Below, one piece after another: positions 24,119 through 32,887 of a stretch of 51,737 nucleotides of DNA. The position numbers were made by a program, and so were the translations under genes. Positions within the stretch are counted from its first letter, which is position 1; every line of letters begins with the position of its first letter. The stretch is from Promineifilum sp. (GTDB lineage Bacteria > Chloroflexota > Anaerolineae > Promineifilales > Promineifilaceae): contig JACKBY010000024.1 in assembly GCA_020634335.1 (NCBI GenBank), positions 1-51,737 on the forward strand. The letters run 5' to 3'. Under the pieces are notes generated by a model. That model did no database searches. It was not told where the DNA came from and saw nothing but the letters and a program-made list of their open reading frames with translations.

Positions 24119-26473
24119 TCACTGAACGCAACGAATGCCGATTAACTCGCTCCTGGTGTCGCTTGTCGAATTGTACTCCAGCGCCAGTTGAAAACGGCCG
24201 ACCTCCTCGGCAGGCATGTGGAAGTTATCGCCCAGGGCGATGATATTGATGCTCTCGACCGGAATGTCGTCGAGATCGGCCACATCCACCAACCCCAGGC
24301 GATTGACGCGTTGTGTTCGCGTCCACTCCATAACGCTGCCGACCAGATCGTAGATCCCGCCGTCGCGGTCATCGCTTGTTTGGTACTGGCTGCGGCGGCC
24401 CGCGCCCACCGGCGTTAGGCCGACCGGTGCATTGGGGTCATAGCACGCTTCGCCCGGCAGGCGACAAAGAAGCGCCTCGTCCGGCCCCATTTCTTTCCAG
24501 TCCTCGAATGGCGGCGCCACCGCCACCCACTCATCAGCCGTCGGCAGCGTGCGGCCGATCCAGCGGCAGAAGTCCAGCGCGTCGGCCGCGTCGACGCCGA
24601 CGACCGGCTGTTGGGACTCTGTCTCCCAGGCGGCCTCCACGCGTCGGAAGCCGTCGGGCATGTAGCATCGGCCCGCCCTCACACACCAGCCATACCGCTC
24701 GTTGGTCACCTCATAGGCCTCGAAGGCCACCCCCAGCGCCGGAACGGGCACCAAAGGCACCGCCGCCGCCCGATAGCGCAGCACCAACGGCATGAGCCAC
24801 ACGTAGAGAAACCCCAATGTGCCCGCGGCAAAGACGACCACCAGCACCCGCTGCAGGCGCGCGCTCTGCCGCGTCGCGGCCAGTTCCCGCTCCAGCCGGG
24901 CCACCTCTTGCCGCTCCATCTCGTCCACGCGGTCGCGGCTGCGACGTAGCAATTCCCGCTCGTCGTCGGCCGGGGCCAGCGCGCCGATGTAGGGTTCGAT
25001 GCGCGCCAGCCGCTCGCGGGGGATGAGCGCCTCCTCGGCCGCGCCGGCGGCCCGCCAAAGTTGCGCGTCCTGGGCCAGCAGCTCTCCGGCCAGCTTGCGG
25101 GCCCGCGTGTGGGGGTCCAGCTCGATGCTGCGGGCCAGAAAGTCGTGGGTCAGCTCATAGTCGGCCGCCTCCCCCACCCCGCGCACGACCAGCAGGCCGT
25201 TAGCCACCAGCGAGTTCAGCACGTGGGCCAGCGTGACGGGCGAATTGGGGGCGACAATGCGCCACTGGGCCACCAGCGCCGCGGCCGTGCGGCGCGTGCG
25301 GCGATAGCCGGATGTGGTCAGCTCGCCCAGCACAAACCGCGCCGCTTCGCGATCGGCTTCCCCGGCTGTGCGGGCCAGCACGTCTTGCAGGTAGTGCTCC
25401 AGAATGCCGCCCGCGCCGCCCGCCTGCTCATACCTGCCGGCCTCGATCAGGCATCGATCCCGGGGTTGGCCGGCGACGTGGGCCTCGAACAGGGTATGGC
25501 AAACGAGCTGCAAGTGCAGCGGCGACAACGCGCGGCCGTCCGCGGTCAGGTCGCGGATGATGCGGTCGGGCAGGTCGGGGGCATAGGCCAGCGCGCCCAG
25601 CCGCGCCGGCTCGACAATGGTCTCGCGCCCCTGTTCGGCCGTCCAGCGCAGGGCGTAGGTTTCGCGGAAGGAAAGGTTGATGGCCGGGTGGAATTCGCCG
25701 AAGCCGGCGTATTTCTCGTCGCGGATGGCGAACACCCAGCGCACGGCGGTCCGCAGCCGCTGGACGCAGTCGGCCAACTCGGCCGCGAATCGCCGCCGCT
25801 CGCCGTCGGGCAAATAGTAGAAGAACTCCTCGAACTGGTCGACCAGCACGACGACGGCCTGACCGGCCCCCAGCAACCGCGTCACCCGTTCCAGAAAGCC
25901 GGTCAAGCTGTCGGCGCGGACGCGCTCGAACCCCGCCTGCGTGGCGAAGTCGGGCGCGAACCAGGCCTTCAGCTCGTCGGTGGGGTAGTTGTCGATGGGG
26001 CGCAGGTAGATGGGCAGATGGCCGCCGGCCAGCAACCGCGCGGCCAGTCCTGCTTTCAGCAGCGAGCTTTTGCCCGCGCCCGATTCGGCGCGCAGCACCG
26101 TGAGCGGCTGATTGAGATGGCGCCACAGGTGGTCGATGTCAGTCGCGCGGCCATAGAAGTGGGACGCGTCCTCGATCTCATAGCTTTTGAGGGCGCGGTA
26201 GGGGTTGAGCGTGGGGCCGAAGGGGGGCGCGTCGGCCGCGCGGCGATAGCGATCGAGCCGGACCTCCAGCGCGTCGGCCAGCCGCTCTTCGATCAGCCGC
26301 TCCTCGCGCCGGATCTCGCCGGTGCGGGAGCGGGCTTTGTGGACGATGAGGCTGGCGCCGGCGCCGATGGCGGCGTAGGTGTTGGTCAGGTCGCCAACGA
26401 CGATCTTGTCTCGGCCGATGAGTTCAGCGCCGGTCCCGCTCGGTTGCGATTCGGGGGCGGGCGCCAGAGTCAC
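24119..26473 (-). CDS. STAND ATPase with C-terminal FGE-sulfatase-like domain
   Basis: This 784-residue protein begins with a Gly-rich motif (GRDKIVVGDLTNTYAAIGAGAS, residues about 20-41). A novel-STAND ATPase follows: NPYRALKSYEIEDASHFYGR, Walker A ESGAGKSS (K135) and Walker B VVVLVDQFEE (D212). Then come a winged-helix region (YELTHDFLARSIE), a coiled coil, one membrane span near 555-580 and a formylglycine-generating-enzyme-like domain from about 595 (EAYEVTNERYGWCVRAGRC, YDLVGSVMEWTRT). STAND proteins act as regulated switches that assemble on a signal. The membrane span places the FGE-like part outside and the ATPase inside. It overlaps the effector-domain gene upstream by 4 bp, so the two are a pair. 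The FGE-like fold here may bind ligand rather than oxidise Cys. Confidence 0.88.
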   Translation of the reverse strand: MTLAPAPESQPSGTGAELIGRDKIVVGDLTNTYAAIGAGASLIVHKARSRTGEIRREERLIEERLADALEVRLDRYRRAADAPPFGPTLNPYRALKSYEIEDASHFYGRATDIDHLWRHLNQPLTVLRAESGAGKSSLLKAGLAARLLAGGHLPIYLRPIDNYPTDELKAWFAPDFATQAGFERVRADSLTGFLERVTRLLGAGQAVVVLVDQFEEFFYYLPDGERRRFAAELADCVQRLRTAVRWVFAIRDEKYAGFGEFHPAINLSFRETYALRWTAEQGRETIVEPARLGALAYAPDLPDRIIRDLTADGRALSPLHLQLVCHTLFEAHVAGQPRDRCLIEAGRYEQAGGAGGILEHYLQDVLARTAGEADREAARFVLGELTTSGYRRTRRTAAALVAQWRIVAPNSPVTLAHVLNSLVANGLLVVRGVGEAADYELTHDFLARSIELDPHTRARKLAGELLAQDAQLWRAAGAAEEALIPRERLARIEPYIGALAPADDERELLRRSRDRVDEMERQEVARLERELAATRQSARLQRVLVVVFAAGTLGFLYVWLMPLVLRYRAAAVPLVPVPALGVAFEAYEVTNERYGWCVRAGRCYMPDGFRRVEAAWETESQQPVVGVDAADALDFCRWIGRTLPTADEWVAVAPPFEDWKEMGPDEALLCRLPGEACYDPNAPVGLTPVGAGRRSQYQTSDDRDGGIYDLVGSVMEWTRTQRVNRLGLVDVADLDDIPVESINIIALGDNFHMPAEEVGRFQLALEYNSTSDTRSELIGIRCVQ

Positions 26474-26856
26474 GTGGTCGGGTCCGGGGGCGGCTCATCG
26501 CGGCCGATGACCATGGACGCGCCAGGGCCGACGACCATATAGGAGTTTGTGGCCGGACCGATGACGTAGCTGTCGCCGGCGCGCGGTGGGTCGGCTGTGG
26601 GGGCGGGCGGGCTGGGCGCGGCGGCCCAATCGACGGCCGGTCGCTCGCGCCGCAGCAGCGCCAGCAGATCGGCCATGCGGTCGTGGCGGCCGGCCAGGAG
26701 CAGCAACTCGCGTGCCTTGCCGCGCCGGCCTTCCCCGCCCAGGTCGTCATAGGCGATGCCCAACGCGAAACACAGCGTGCGCACCTCTTCGAGATCGAAG
26801 TGATGCGCGATCAGATCGAGCAGGTCTAGCGTGTGGGTGTGGCGACTGTCCGGCAT
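26470..26856 (-). CDS. Effector-associated-domain adaptor protein
   Basis: ATG at 26856 (MPDSRHTHTLDLL) gives 128 residues; the upstream extension to 26958 looks untranslated. Residues about 10-65 match the death-like effector-associated domain family found beside bacterial STAND proteins (FDLEEVRTLCFALGI, GRRGKARELLLLAGR). The tail is Pro/Ala-rich and ends in a Gly-rich motif, SYVIGPATNSYMVVGPGAS, that resembles the N-terminal motif of the STAND protein encoded next. The 4-bp overlap with that gene gives coupled translation. The facing, similar motifs suggest the two proteins meet through like-with-like contacts. The domain is recognised by pattern; the exact EAD class is not certain. Confidence 0.75.
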   Translation of the reverse strand: MPDSRHTHTLDLLDLIAHHFDLEEVRTLCFALGIAYDDLGGEGRRGKARELLLLAGRHDRMADLLALLRRERPAVDWAAAPSPPAPTADPPRAGDSYVIGPATNSYMVVGPGASMVIGRDEPPPDPTT

Positions 26857-27033
26857 GGCCTGTAGGGATAGGATACTGATGGGGGCAGAAATGTCAAGAG
26901 GCACGGCCAACGCCCCAACGGAAAATAAAACTATGCGAAACATTAGTCGATGGGACAAGCCATTGCATCCATCCCCTTCTTATCCGTTCCCACCCTTCCC
27001 AACTTCTCATTCGTATCTCGTATTTCGTATTGT

Positions 27034-27375
27034 CTACCCCCGCTTCAACCGCCGCCGCACCACCGCCACCTCCGTCTCCGGCCGCAGCCCGGCGTCATAG
27101 AGGGCGATCATGTGCTCCACGAACCAGCGCGCCGTCTCCGCCTGGCTCAGGCCGATCTCGTCGGCGATCTCCTTCAGCCGGCCGATGCTCTCCGGCGACA
27201 GGTAGGCCGTGTAGCGCTTGTAGCGGCCGGCCATCGATTTGCCGCCCGTGGCGCGGGCCGCCGCCTGGTGGCTGACTGACTCCAGCCCGGTGCTGAAGTC
27301 GCGCCCCCGCCCCCGCGCCGGGCGCTTGGCCGCTTGTTGTTCCAGTTTATCGAGGAAGTCGAGGTCGTCGGTCAT
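27034..27375 (-). CDS. Ribbon-helix-helix protein, putative partition or copy-control regulator
   Basis: This 113-residue protein has a basic, flexible N-terminus and a C-terminal ribbon-helix-helix core (YKRYTAYLSPESIGRLKEIA then GLSQAETARWFVEHMIALY). Such proteins bind operator or centromere repeats as dimers. Small basic N-termini followed by RHH are typical of ParG/CopG-type partners of ParA. It lies in the same direction as parA, two genes downstream, so it is the best candidate for the centromere-binding partner. No larger ParB is present. A repeat related to (A)ATCTGTG units lies between it and the next gene upstream. Confidence 0.7.
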   Translation of the reverse strand: MTDDLDFLDKLEQQAAKRPARGRGRDFSTGLESVSHQAAARATGGKSMAGRYKRYTAYLSPESIGRLKEIADEIGLSQAETARWFVEHMIALYDAGLRPETEVAVVRRRLKRG

Positions 27376-27388
27376 AAGATTGAAGAGG

Positions 27389-27422
27389 AGAAACCACAGA
27401 TTGCACCGATTACACAGATGAA
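27389..27422. repeat. Dispersed ATCTGTG-type repeat
   Basis: The sequence around CACAGATTGCACCGATTACA recurs in variants near 34438, 34531, 36630 and 37877. It fills most of the 69-bp gap between two genes. Confidence 0.5.
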
Positions 27423-27444
27423 GAACTATGTGCTTTCTTCCATC

Positions 27445-28260
27445 TCAGAACGGCAGCCCCTCCCCTGTCAGGCGCTGATACCAGTCCGTCAGGAAGCGCA
27501 CGGCCTCGTCGAAGCGGCGCGCGGGCAGCTCGCGGTAGGAGGGGATGCCGAACTTGCGATAGAACTCGCCATAGACCGCGCCGTATTCGTTGCGGCCGCT
27601 CTGCTTGCCCAGCGTCAGGGCGATGGACTTGACCGCCTGGCTGATGCTGCTGGCCTGCTCCGGGGTGATGAAGCGGCCGCGGTCGCCCAGCGTGGCCTCG
27701 ATCTGCTCCAGCCGGTCGTCGTGGGCGGCCAACTGCGCCGCGTGGTCGCCCAGTCGCGCCTCCAGAATCAGCTGCTGGCGGGCCATCTCCACCAGCGCGC
27801 GGGCCATGCGGTAGGCCTGGGCGGCGGGCGTGTCGGCTTGCAGCAAGTCGTCGAACGCCGGGTCGGGCGTCAACTGACCGGACTGGAACGCCTCCCACAG
27901 CACCTTGGCCGCTTCTTCCTGGAACCGTTCCAGCTTGATGCGGTTAGCCGAGTCGCTGATATTGCGTGTGCTGATCCCGGTGAGGAAGAGGGGCACCAGA
28001 TCAACGCGCAAGACCTGTGACCGCCGGCGCTGGGGCGTGGGCTGAGTAGACAAAATGTCTACCCAGCTATAGCCTTTGGTCAGAACGGGTTGGCGCTTGA
28101 TACGCCGGGCCTGGCCCTGGGTGTCGATGCCGAGCGCCTCACATAGATGTCGCAACGAGACGTAAATGTGGCCGTCCTCAGCGCGGACGGCGATCAATTC
28201 ATCGCCATAGAAATCAATTTCCTTTTGCTCGACTGGGTTGAGAGCTGACTCATCGTTCAT
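27445..28260 (-). CDS. Phage antirepressor-like protein (P22-Ant N-terminal type)
   Basis: The N-terminal 110 residues match the P22_AR_N domain (IDFYGDELIAVRAEDGHIYV, LRHLCEALGIDTQGQ, RRIKRQPVL). The rest is helical, ending in a conserved block with YGEFYRKFGIPSYRELP. Such proteins bind and neutralise phage-type repressors. ATG at 28260 follows GGAG at the right distance; ATG 28299 is the alternative. It lies between parA and the RHH gene on the same strand. A phage-type antirepressor inside a plasmid partition cluster is unusual and may regulate replication, or a resident prophage on another replicon. The function is by homology. Confidence 0.75.
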   Translation of the reverse strand: MNDESALNPVEQKEIDFYGDELIAVRAEDGHIYVSLRHLCEALGIDTQGQARRIKRQPVLTKGYSWVDILSTQPTPQRRRSQVLRVDLVPLFLTGISTRNISDSANRIKLERFQEEAAKVLWEAFQSGQLTPDPAFDDLLQADTPAAQAYRMARALVEMARQQLILEARLGDHAAQLAAHDDRLEQIEATLGDRGRFITPEQASSISQAVKSIALTLGKQSGRNEYGAVYGEFYRKFGIPSYRELPARRFDEAVRFLTDWYQRLTGEGLPF

Positions 28261-28372
28261 CGCTTGCTCCATAACTTGCTTGCTTGTCCCATCCATCATG
28301 ACCCGTCCGATTATAGCCCGTAAAGCCGATTCCCCTTCGCTAAACTATGCGAAGGAAAACCGCCCTTTCCGG

Positions 28373-29233
28373 CTAGCTCATGATCCGGTCGACCAGCCGC
28401 CCATAGGCGGCCGTGGCCGGGCTGTCGGCCGCCGGCGGATATTCGAACAAGGTGCTGCCGCCGGCCGCCTGGGCCTGCTGCACGACGACGCTCTGGATGA
28501 TGGGCACGGCCACCCGGCGGCGGCCGTATTTGGCGACCAGGTCCTGATAGACCTGCCGGGCCAGCACCTGCCGCGGCTCGAAGAACGTCGGCAGGATGAA
28601 GCTGACCTGCACCGGCAGCCCGTCGGCCTGCAATTCGTTGATCATGGCCGTGTGCTGGGCCGCGCCCACGGCGTCGAGCATGGCCGTGCGCACGGGCACG
28701 ACGGCCTGGTCGGCGAAGCGGTAGACGGCCGTGGTCAGGCTGCCCAGCGACGGCGGGCAGTCGATGACGATGTAGGCAAAGGCCTCGCGCAGCGCCCCGA
28801 GCCGGTCGAGCAGCACGTCGTCCATCCCCCCACCCTCAGCCTTGCCTCGCCGAAAGCTCTGGAAGTCGCGGATGAGCAGTTCCTCGGTCACCTCGACCAG
28901 CCGCTCGGAAGCCGGGATCAGGAACAGTCCCGGCCGACCCGTGCCGCCGCCCGCGCGCGGGCCGTCGCCGACCACCACGTCGCGCAGCGCCGCCCGCCCG
29001 GCCAGCAGGTCGCTGATGCACCGCCCGCCGGGGTCAACCCCCAGCGCCGCGGCGCAGTTGCCCTGCGGGTCCATATCGAGCAGGAGGACGCGCGCCGGCC
29101 GCCGCTCGGGGTTCGACGCCTCCGCGCCGTTGCCCGTCGCGCCCAACCGCAGGCTCAACCCGTGAGCCACATTCACGGCCGTCGTCGTCTTGCCGACGCC
29201 GCCTTTTTGATTAACGATTGCGAGTACAGTCAT
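28373..29233 (-). CDS. parA: ParA-family partition ATPase
   Basis: This 286-residue Walker-type ATPase has the deviant Walker A KGGVGKTTT (residues 10-18), the DMDPQGN switch near 54 and VIDCPPSLGSL near 160. Length and motifs fit plasmid or chromosome ParA. An insertion at about residues 33-47 is Gly/Glu-rich. It should drive segregation of this replicon by forming ATP-dependent gradients on the nucleoid with a DNA-binding partner, probably the RHH protein downstream. The ATG at 29233 lies 3 bp from a 12-unit heptamer array, which would be in or next to its control region and could be the partition site. Confidence 0.93.
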   Translation of the reverse strand: MTVLAIVNQKGGVGKTTTAVNVAHGLSLRLGATGNGAEASNPERRPARVLLLDMDPQGNCAAALGVDPGGRCISDLLAGRAALRDVVVGDGPRAGGGTGRPGLFLIPASERLVEVTEELLIRDFQSFRRGKAEGGGMDDVLLDRLGALREAFAYIVIDCPPSLGSLTTAVYRFADQAVVPVRTAMLDAVGAAQHTAMINELQADGLPVQVSFILPTFFEPRQVLARQVYQDLVAKYGRRRVAVPIIQSVVVQQAQAAGGSTLFEYPPAADSPATAAYGRLVDRIMS

Positions 29234-29236
29234 GGT

Positions 29237-29320
29237 GAATGACGAATGACGAATGACGAATGACGAATGGTGAATGACGAATGACGAATGACGAATGACG
29301 AATGACGAATGACGAATGCG
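29237..29320. repeat. Twelve heptamer repeats (GAATGAC) beside parA
   Basis: Twelve 7-bp units lie end to end, ten exact, one GAATGGT and one GAATGCG. They begin 3 bp upstream of the parA start. Candidates are a centromere (parS-like) or an iteron-type array. The same heptamer appears within the Rep-like gene near 38.4 and 38.9 kb, so it may instead be a short tandem repeat family of the host. Confidence 0.85.
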
Positions 29321-29633
29321 GTCGGCCGAGGGCTTGCATACTGCCCTGCTGCCCTGCTGTTCCCCTTACCTACTGATCACTGCCCACCGGCCACCGGCCC
29401 ACCCACGCCACACCGGATGACCCGGGGGCGCGGAGAAGGGATTTGAGCCAAATTTACGGGTAATTACGTGTATAGCACATGTACCATGCAAGTAGAATAC
29501 AGGTAGTTACGTGCAATGTCAAGGGTTATGGATGATTGCCTGGGGATTGGGTTTGGGCTAGTATCATGCCTGTCAACTATTCGCGAGCAGGCAGCGCTCT
29601 GCGATTACAGCGCAGGAGTTAGGACAAAAGCAG
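29321..29633. other. Intergenic region between parA and the nucleotidyltransferase pair
   Basis: Two near-identical 10-mers (TAATTACGTG at 29461 and TAGTTACGTG at 29504) lie 43 bp apart in a local AT-rich patch containing GTATAGCACATGTACCATGC. They could be protein-binding sites or part of an origin. No gene is supported. Confidence 0.4.
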
Positions 29634-29909
29634 ATGGACTCTATCACACCATTGCCGACCTGGCGCCAAATGAACCGGGATACGTCGCCGGAGGCCGAGG
29701 CCGTGCTCGTTCGCCTGTGGCGCGAAACGCCGGGCTGGCGCAAGTGGGAGTTGATGGAGCAGCTCAACCGGACAGGCCGCGAGATGGCGCTGGATGGCTT
29801 GCGGCGGCGTCATCCCCACGCCACCCCCGAAGTGTTGCGCCGCCGGTTGGCCGATCTGCTGCTGGGGGTAGAGTTGGCTGCCCAGGCCTATGGCCCGGGA
29901 CCGGAGTAG
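29634..29909 (+). CDS. 91-residue helical protein paired with a nucleotidyltransferase
   Basis: The protein is helical with a repeated basic pattern (EVLRRRLADLLLG) and no membrane segment. I do not know the family. Its stop is directly followed by the GTG of the next gene with no spacer, so the two are coupled. Small helical protein plus nucleotidyltransferase-fold protein is a common toxin-antitoxin-like layout; which one acts as the toxin is unknown. Confidence 0.6.
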   Translation: MDSITPLPTWRQMNRDTSPEAEAVLVRLWRETPGWRKWELMEQLNRTGREMALDGLRRRHPHATPEVLRRRLADLLLGVELAAQAYGPGPE

Positions 29910-30500
29910 GTGGTGATCGACACGGAGGCGCTGGCCGTCACCCGGCAAGTGACCGGCATCCTGGATACGTTGGGCGTGTCCTACGTGATCGGCGGTTCGC
30001 TGGCCAGCATCGTGCATGGGGTGGTGCGCACCACCATGGACGCCGACATCATTGCAGAGCTGCAACCCCCACACGCCGCCGCGCTGGTGGATGCCCTGGG
30101 CGAGCGATTCTATACACCCGGCGAGGCGCTGATGCGGCAAGCCATTGAACAGCGGGGCAGCTTTAATCTCATCCATCTGGCATCGATGTTCAAGGTCGAC
30201 ATCTTCCTGGCCCAGGGGCGGGCCTTCGACCGCCAACAACTGCAACGCCGCATCAGCGAGCCGGCGGGCAGCGCAGCGGGGGAGCGCGTCTGGATTCTGA
30301 GCGCGGAGGACGTCATTTTGGCCAAACTGGAGTGGTTTCGGCGGGGCGACGAAAGCTCGGAGCGCCAATGGCGCGACGTGTTGGGGGTGATGAAGGCGCA
30401 AGGGTCGGGGCTGGATACGGCGTACCTGACCGAGTGGGCGCGGCCGCTGGGGGTATCTGATTTGCTTGAGCGAGCCTTGGCAGAAGCGGGCGCGGGGTGA
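29910..30500 (+). CDS. Nucleotidyltransferase-fold protein
   Basis: This 196-residue protein has the minimal nucleotidyltransferase signature GGSLASIVHG, then RTTMDADII with two metal-binding Asp. It also has an IFLAQGRAFD strand and a C-terminal helical part typical of the DUF6036/AbiEii-related group (AEDVILAKLEWFRRG). It may transfer a nucleotide to tRNA or protein, as in several toxin-antitoxin systems. The GTG start at 29910 abuts the stop of the 91-residue gene. No similar pair is seen elsewhere in the window. Confidence 0.75.
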   Translation: MVIDTEALAVTRQVTGILDTLGVSYVIGGSLASIVHGVVRTTMDADIIAELQPPHAAALVDALGERFYTPGEALMRQAIEQRGSFNLIHLASMFKVDIFLAQGRAFDRQQLQRRISEPAGSAAGERVWILSAEDVILAKLEWFRRGDESSERQWRDVLGVMKAQGSGLDTAYLTEWARPLGVSDLLERALAEAGAG

Positions 30501-30909
30501 AAGCGGCCGTCAGGTGAACTGCTTTATTCGCATAGTGTAATCTGACCCACTGAACGGACGCCGCATCCGCCTGTTCAATCCTCGAGTGCAGCACTGGCGA
30601 CGTCGTTTCCATTGGGTAACGACGGCACGCAGATCGTCGGCCGCACGGTTGCGGCAAAGGCCACGGTCGTCGCCTGAGCTCTTTTCTTAACCTGATCGCC
30701 GTGACAGTACGGCGGCGCATTGGTCGTGGTCGCGGGTTAGCATCGGCCGGCAGGCGCGACCCCGGCCTAACCTCCGCCGGCGGGGTAACGCCAACACTTC
30801 ACCCCGCACGCCGCCGCCGTGACTTTTCGTGTTGGTGGTCGGCCCCAGGCAGGCCGTGTAAATCGCCAATTGATGCCCGCTCCAGAGCAGCGCCCTTCGT
30901 CACGCGCTT
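30501..30909. other. Non-coding stretch after the nucleotidyltransferase
   Basis: About 400 bp without a convincing gene. Composition shifts toward the degenerate region on the right. Confidence 0.4.
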
Positions 30910-32887
30910 TAATTCACCAACGCGCGCGAGTTGACTGAAGACCGGCTGCCGTAGCGGGATCTCCGGGCCGAGACGCGCTCGCGGACGGCAGGAGCGCGCT
31001 CGAGTAAGGGCCGCGCCGCCGCCGATCATATCGCCCGCAGCGAAGCCCGCAGGTTGTTAAGGCTAGTCGCCGTGTCAGGATCTCCGGGCCGGACGCGCTC
31101 ACTTCGACAGCCGGGGCGCGCTCGAGTAGGGCGCACTGCTGCTGAGTCGCCGCCAATATCCTGCAGCAGCGCGCGCCGGGTTGGCCGGGCCGGCTGCCAT
31201 GGCAGGATGCTTTCAGGCCGGGGAACGCGCTCGCCGCGGACAGCCAGGGAACTTATCGTAATGAGACCGCGCCTGCCGGTCGCCATCACCTGCAGCAATG
31301 CCGGGTTGTTGAGGCTAGTCACATAGCCGTGTCAGGATCCTCCGGGCCGAGGACGCGCTCGCTGACGGCCAGGGGCGCGCTCAGGTAAGGAACCCGCGCC
31401 GCGGGTCGCCCATCGCCTGCAGCAGCCCCGCCCAGGTTATTCGAGGCCAGCTGCACATATCAGGATGCTCCGGGCCGGACGCGCTCGCGGGCGGCGGCCA
31501 GGGGCGCGCGCTCGTAAAGTAGGGCCGCGCCGCCGCGGGTCGCCCATCGCCTGCGGCAGGAAGCCAAATCATGTTGTCGAGCGATGCCAGACCGTGCTGA
31601 TCCTGTTGTTGGCTGCCGTCAGTATCGCCAACCTCGAGGTGGCATCCGCAGAAATCGGAATCGAGCGCATCGATCACGCCGTTGCGCGTGTGGCGATTCA
31701 CTGCGCCGCTTAATCCGATCCCTGCGCGCCAGCGCCGTAGGGACAGGGATAAGGCCATGCCAGGTTGGCCTTCGTATAAATCCTGCAACAGCAGAATAGC
31801 GCCCCCAGCCTTTGCCCTATCCCGCAACTTCGCGCCACAGGTCATACCGACATCAAGAACTTTTTCCAGAAACACGGTCCGGCGTCGATAGCCTGTAGGC
31901 CTCATGCTTGTTCTCCGGCACGCTCTCCAGCGGGGGCTGGATGTAGCGCCTGATTCCTGCTTGATTGCTGCCGCCGGCTGAGCGGCGGTACTCCTCGGCT
32001 TTGTCAGGCAGGCCAGCCCGCGGCAGAAGAGGCGCGCCAGGTCGCCAGGCCACGATAGCCATAAGGATAGTGGCCCCTCAGCGCCGAAGGCGGCGCCCGC
32101 CGCCATTCGTCCACTTGCTCCGGGGCGGCGGGTGCCCAGCCCCACATTAGTGCGAATAGACCCGGGCAAACGGTGACTGGAAGAAAACTTCCGGTCATCG
32201 ACCGGCGTGAAGCCAGCAACTGAATGCTTGGTTGCGTGCGTGTCCGTCATCAGGATCGTCGTGGGGTAACAAGTGCAGTCGAAAGAAATCAATAAGCGTC
32301 GGCGTCCATGTCAGCGCCAACCGGCCACGGGTCAGACGCGTCTCCCCTCCAGCGCGGCGCAGCTCAGCGGGAGCCTCGGTCGCCTCAGTGTGAAGGGTGG
32401 GGTCGTCCCAGCCGTCGAGCGTCTCGGCAGCAGGTGACAGGCATGGTCGGCGCATCGCCGAACACTTGCATTTCCGTCCGCCTCCGATGGGCTGAAACCC
32501 GCCGTCGTCAGGCGTTTGACCGCGCCCTGAGCCAACCATTCCAGCCAAACGGGGTACAAACCGTTTTGGGGTCACCGTCGGCATTTCATCTGCGGCCGGG
32601 CGGCCAGTTCATATCAGCCGCCGGTTGGATATAATTAATGCATTGCGATAATAAACCGTAGGTAATCGGAGCCGAGGCGTGCGGCAATCCCCTTCGGCGA
32701 CAGTTTTTGCCCCAATCGCATCTACGGCTCCGTGTGGCGTAAGGCCGTCTGGCTCGGCAGAGGGCGGGCGACTCCAGCAGAGACGAGCAGCAGCACGAAA
32801 CGCTCAAGGGCGATCTCCGCACCCAAGCGCGTGGCAGGTCGATCGATATCCCGGCGCCCAATCGAGATTGTCGATGGTGATGACCAG
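30910..32887 (-). pseudogene. Decayed TPR part of an NTPase-TPR gene
   Basis: On the minus strand, short pieces in different frames resemble tandem kinesin-light-chain-type TPRs: LLERAP, SGPEILTRR, RPGDPDTATSLNNL, ASGPEHPDMC, AGLLQAMGD. Repeat units are about 110-126 bp, but frames change every 50-150 bp. Further in, LVITIDNLDWAPGYRS looks like a Walker B strand continuing the gene at 32888-33778. The region is either a decayed C-terminal half or a badly resolved repeat array in the assembly. Confidence 0.6.

Noticed and set aside
25061..26542. 493-codon open frame on the plus strand
   Set aside because: Antisense to the STAND-FGE gene, with mirror composition.
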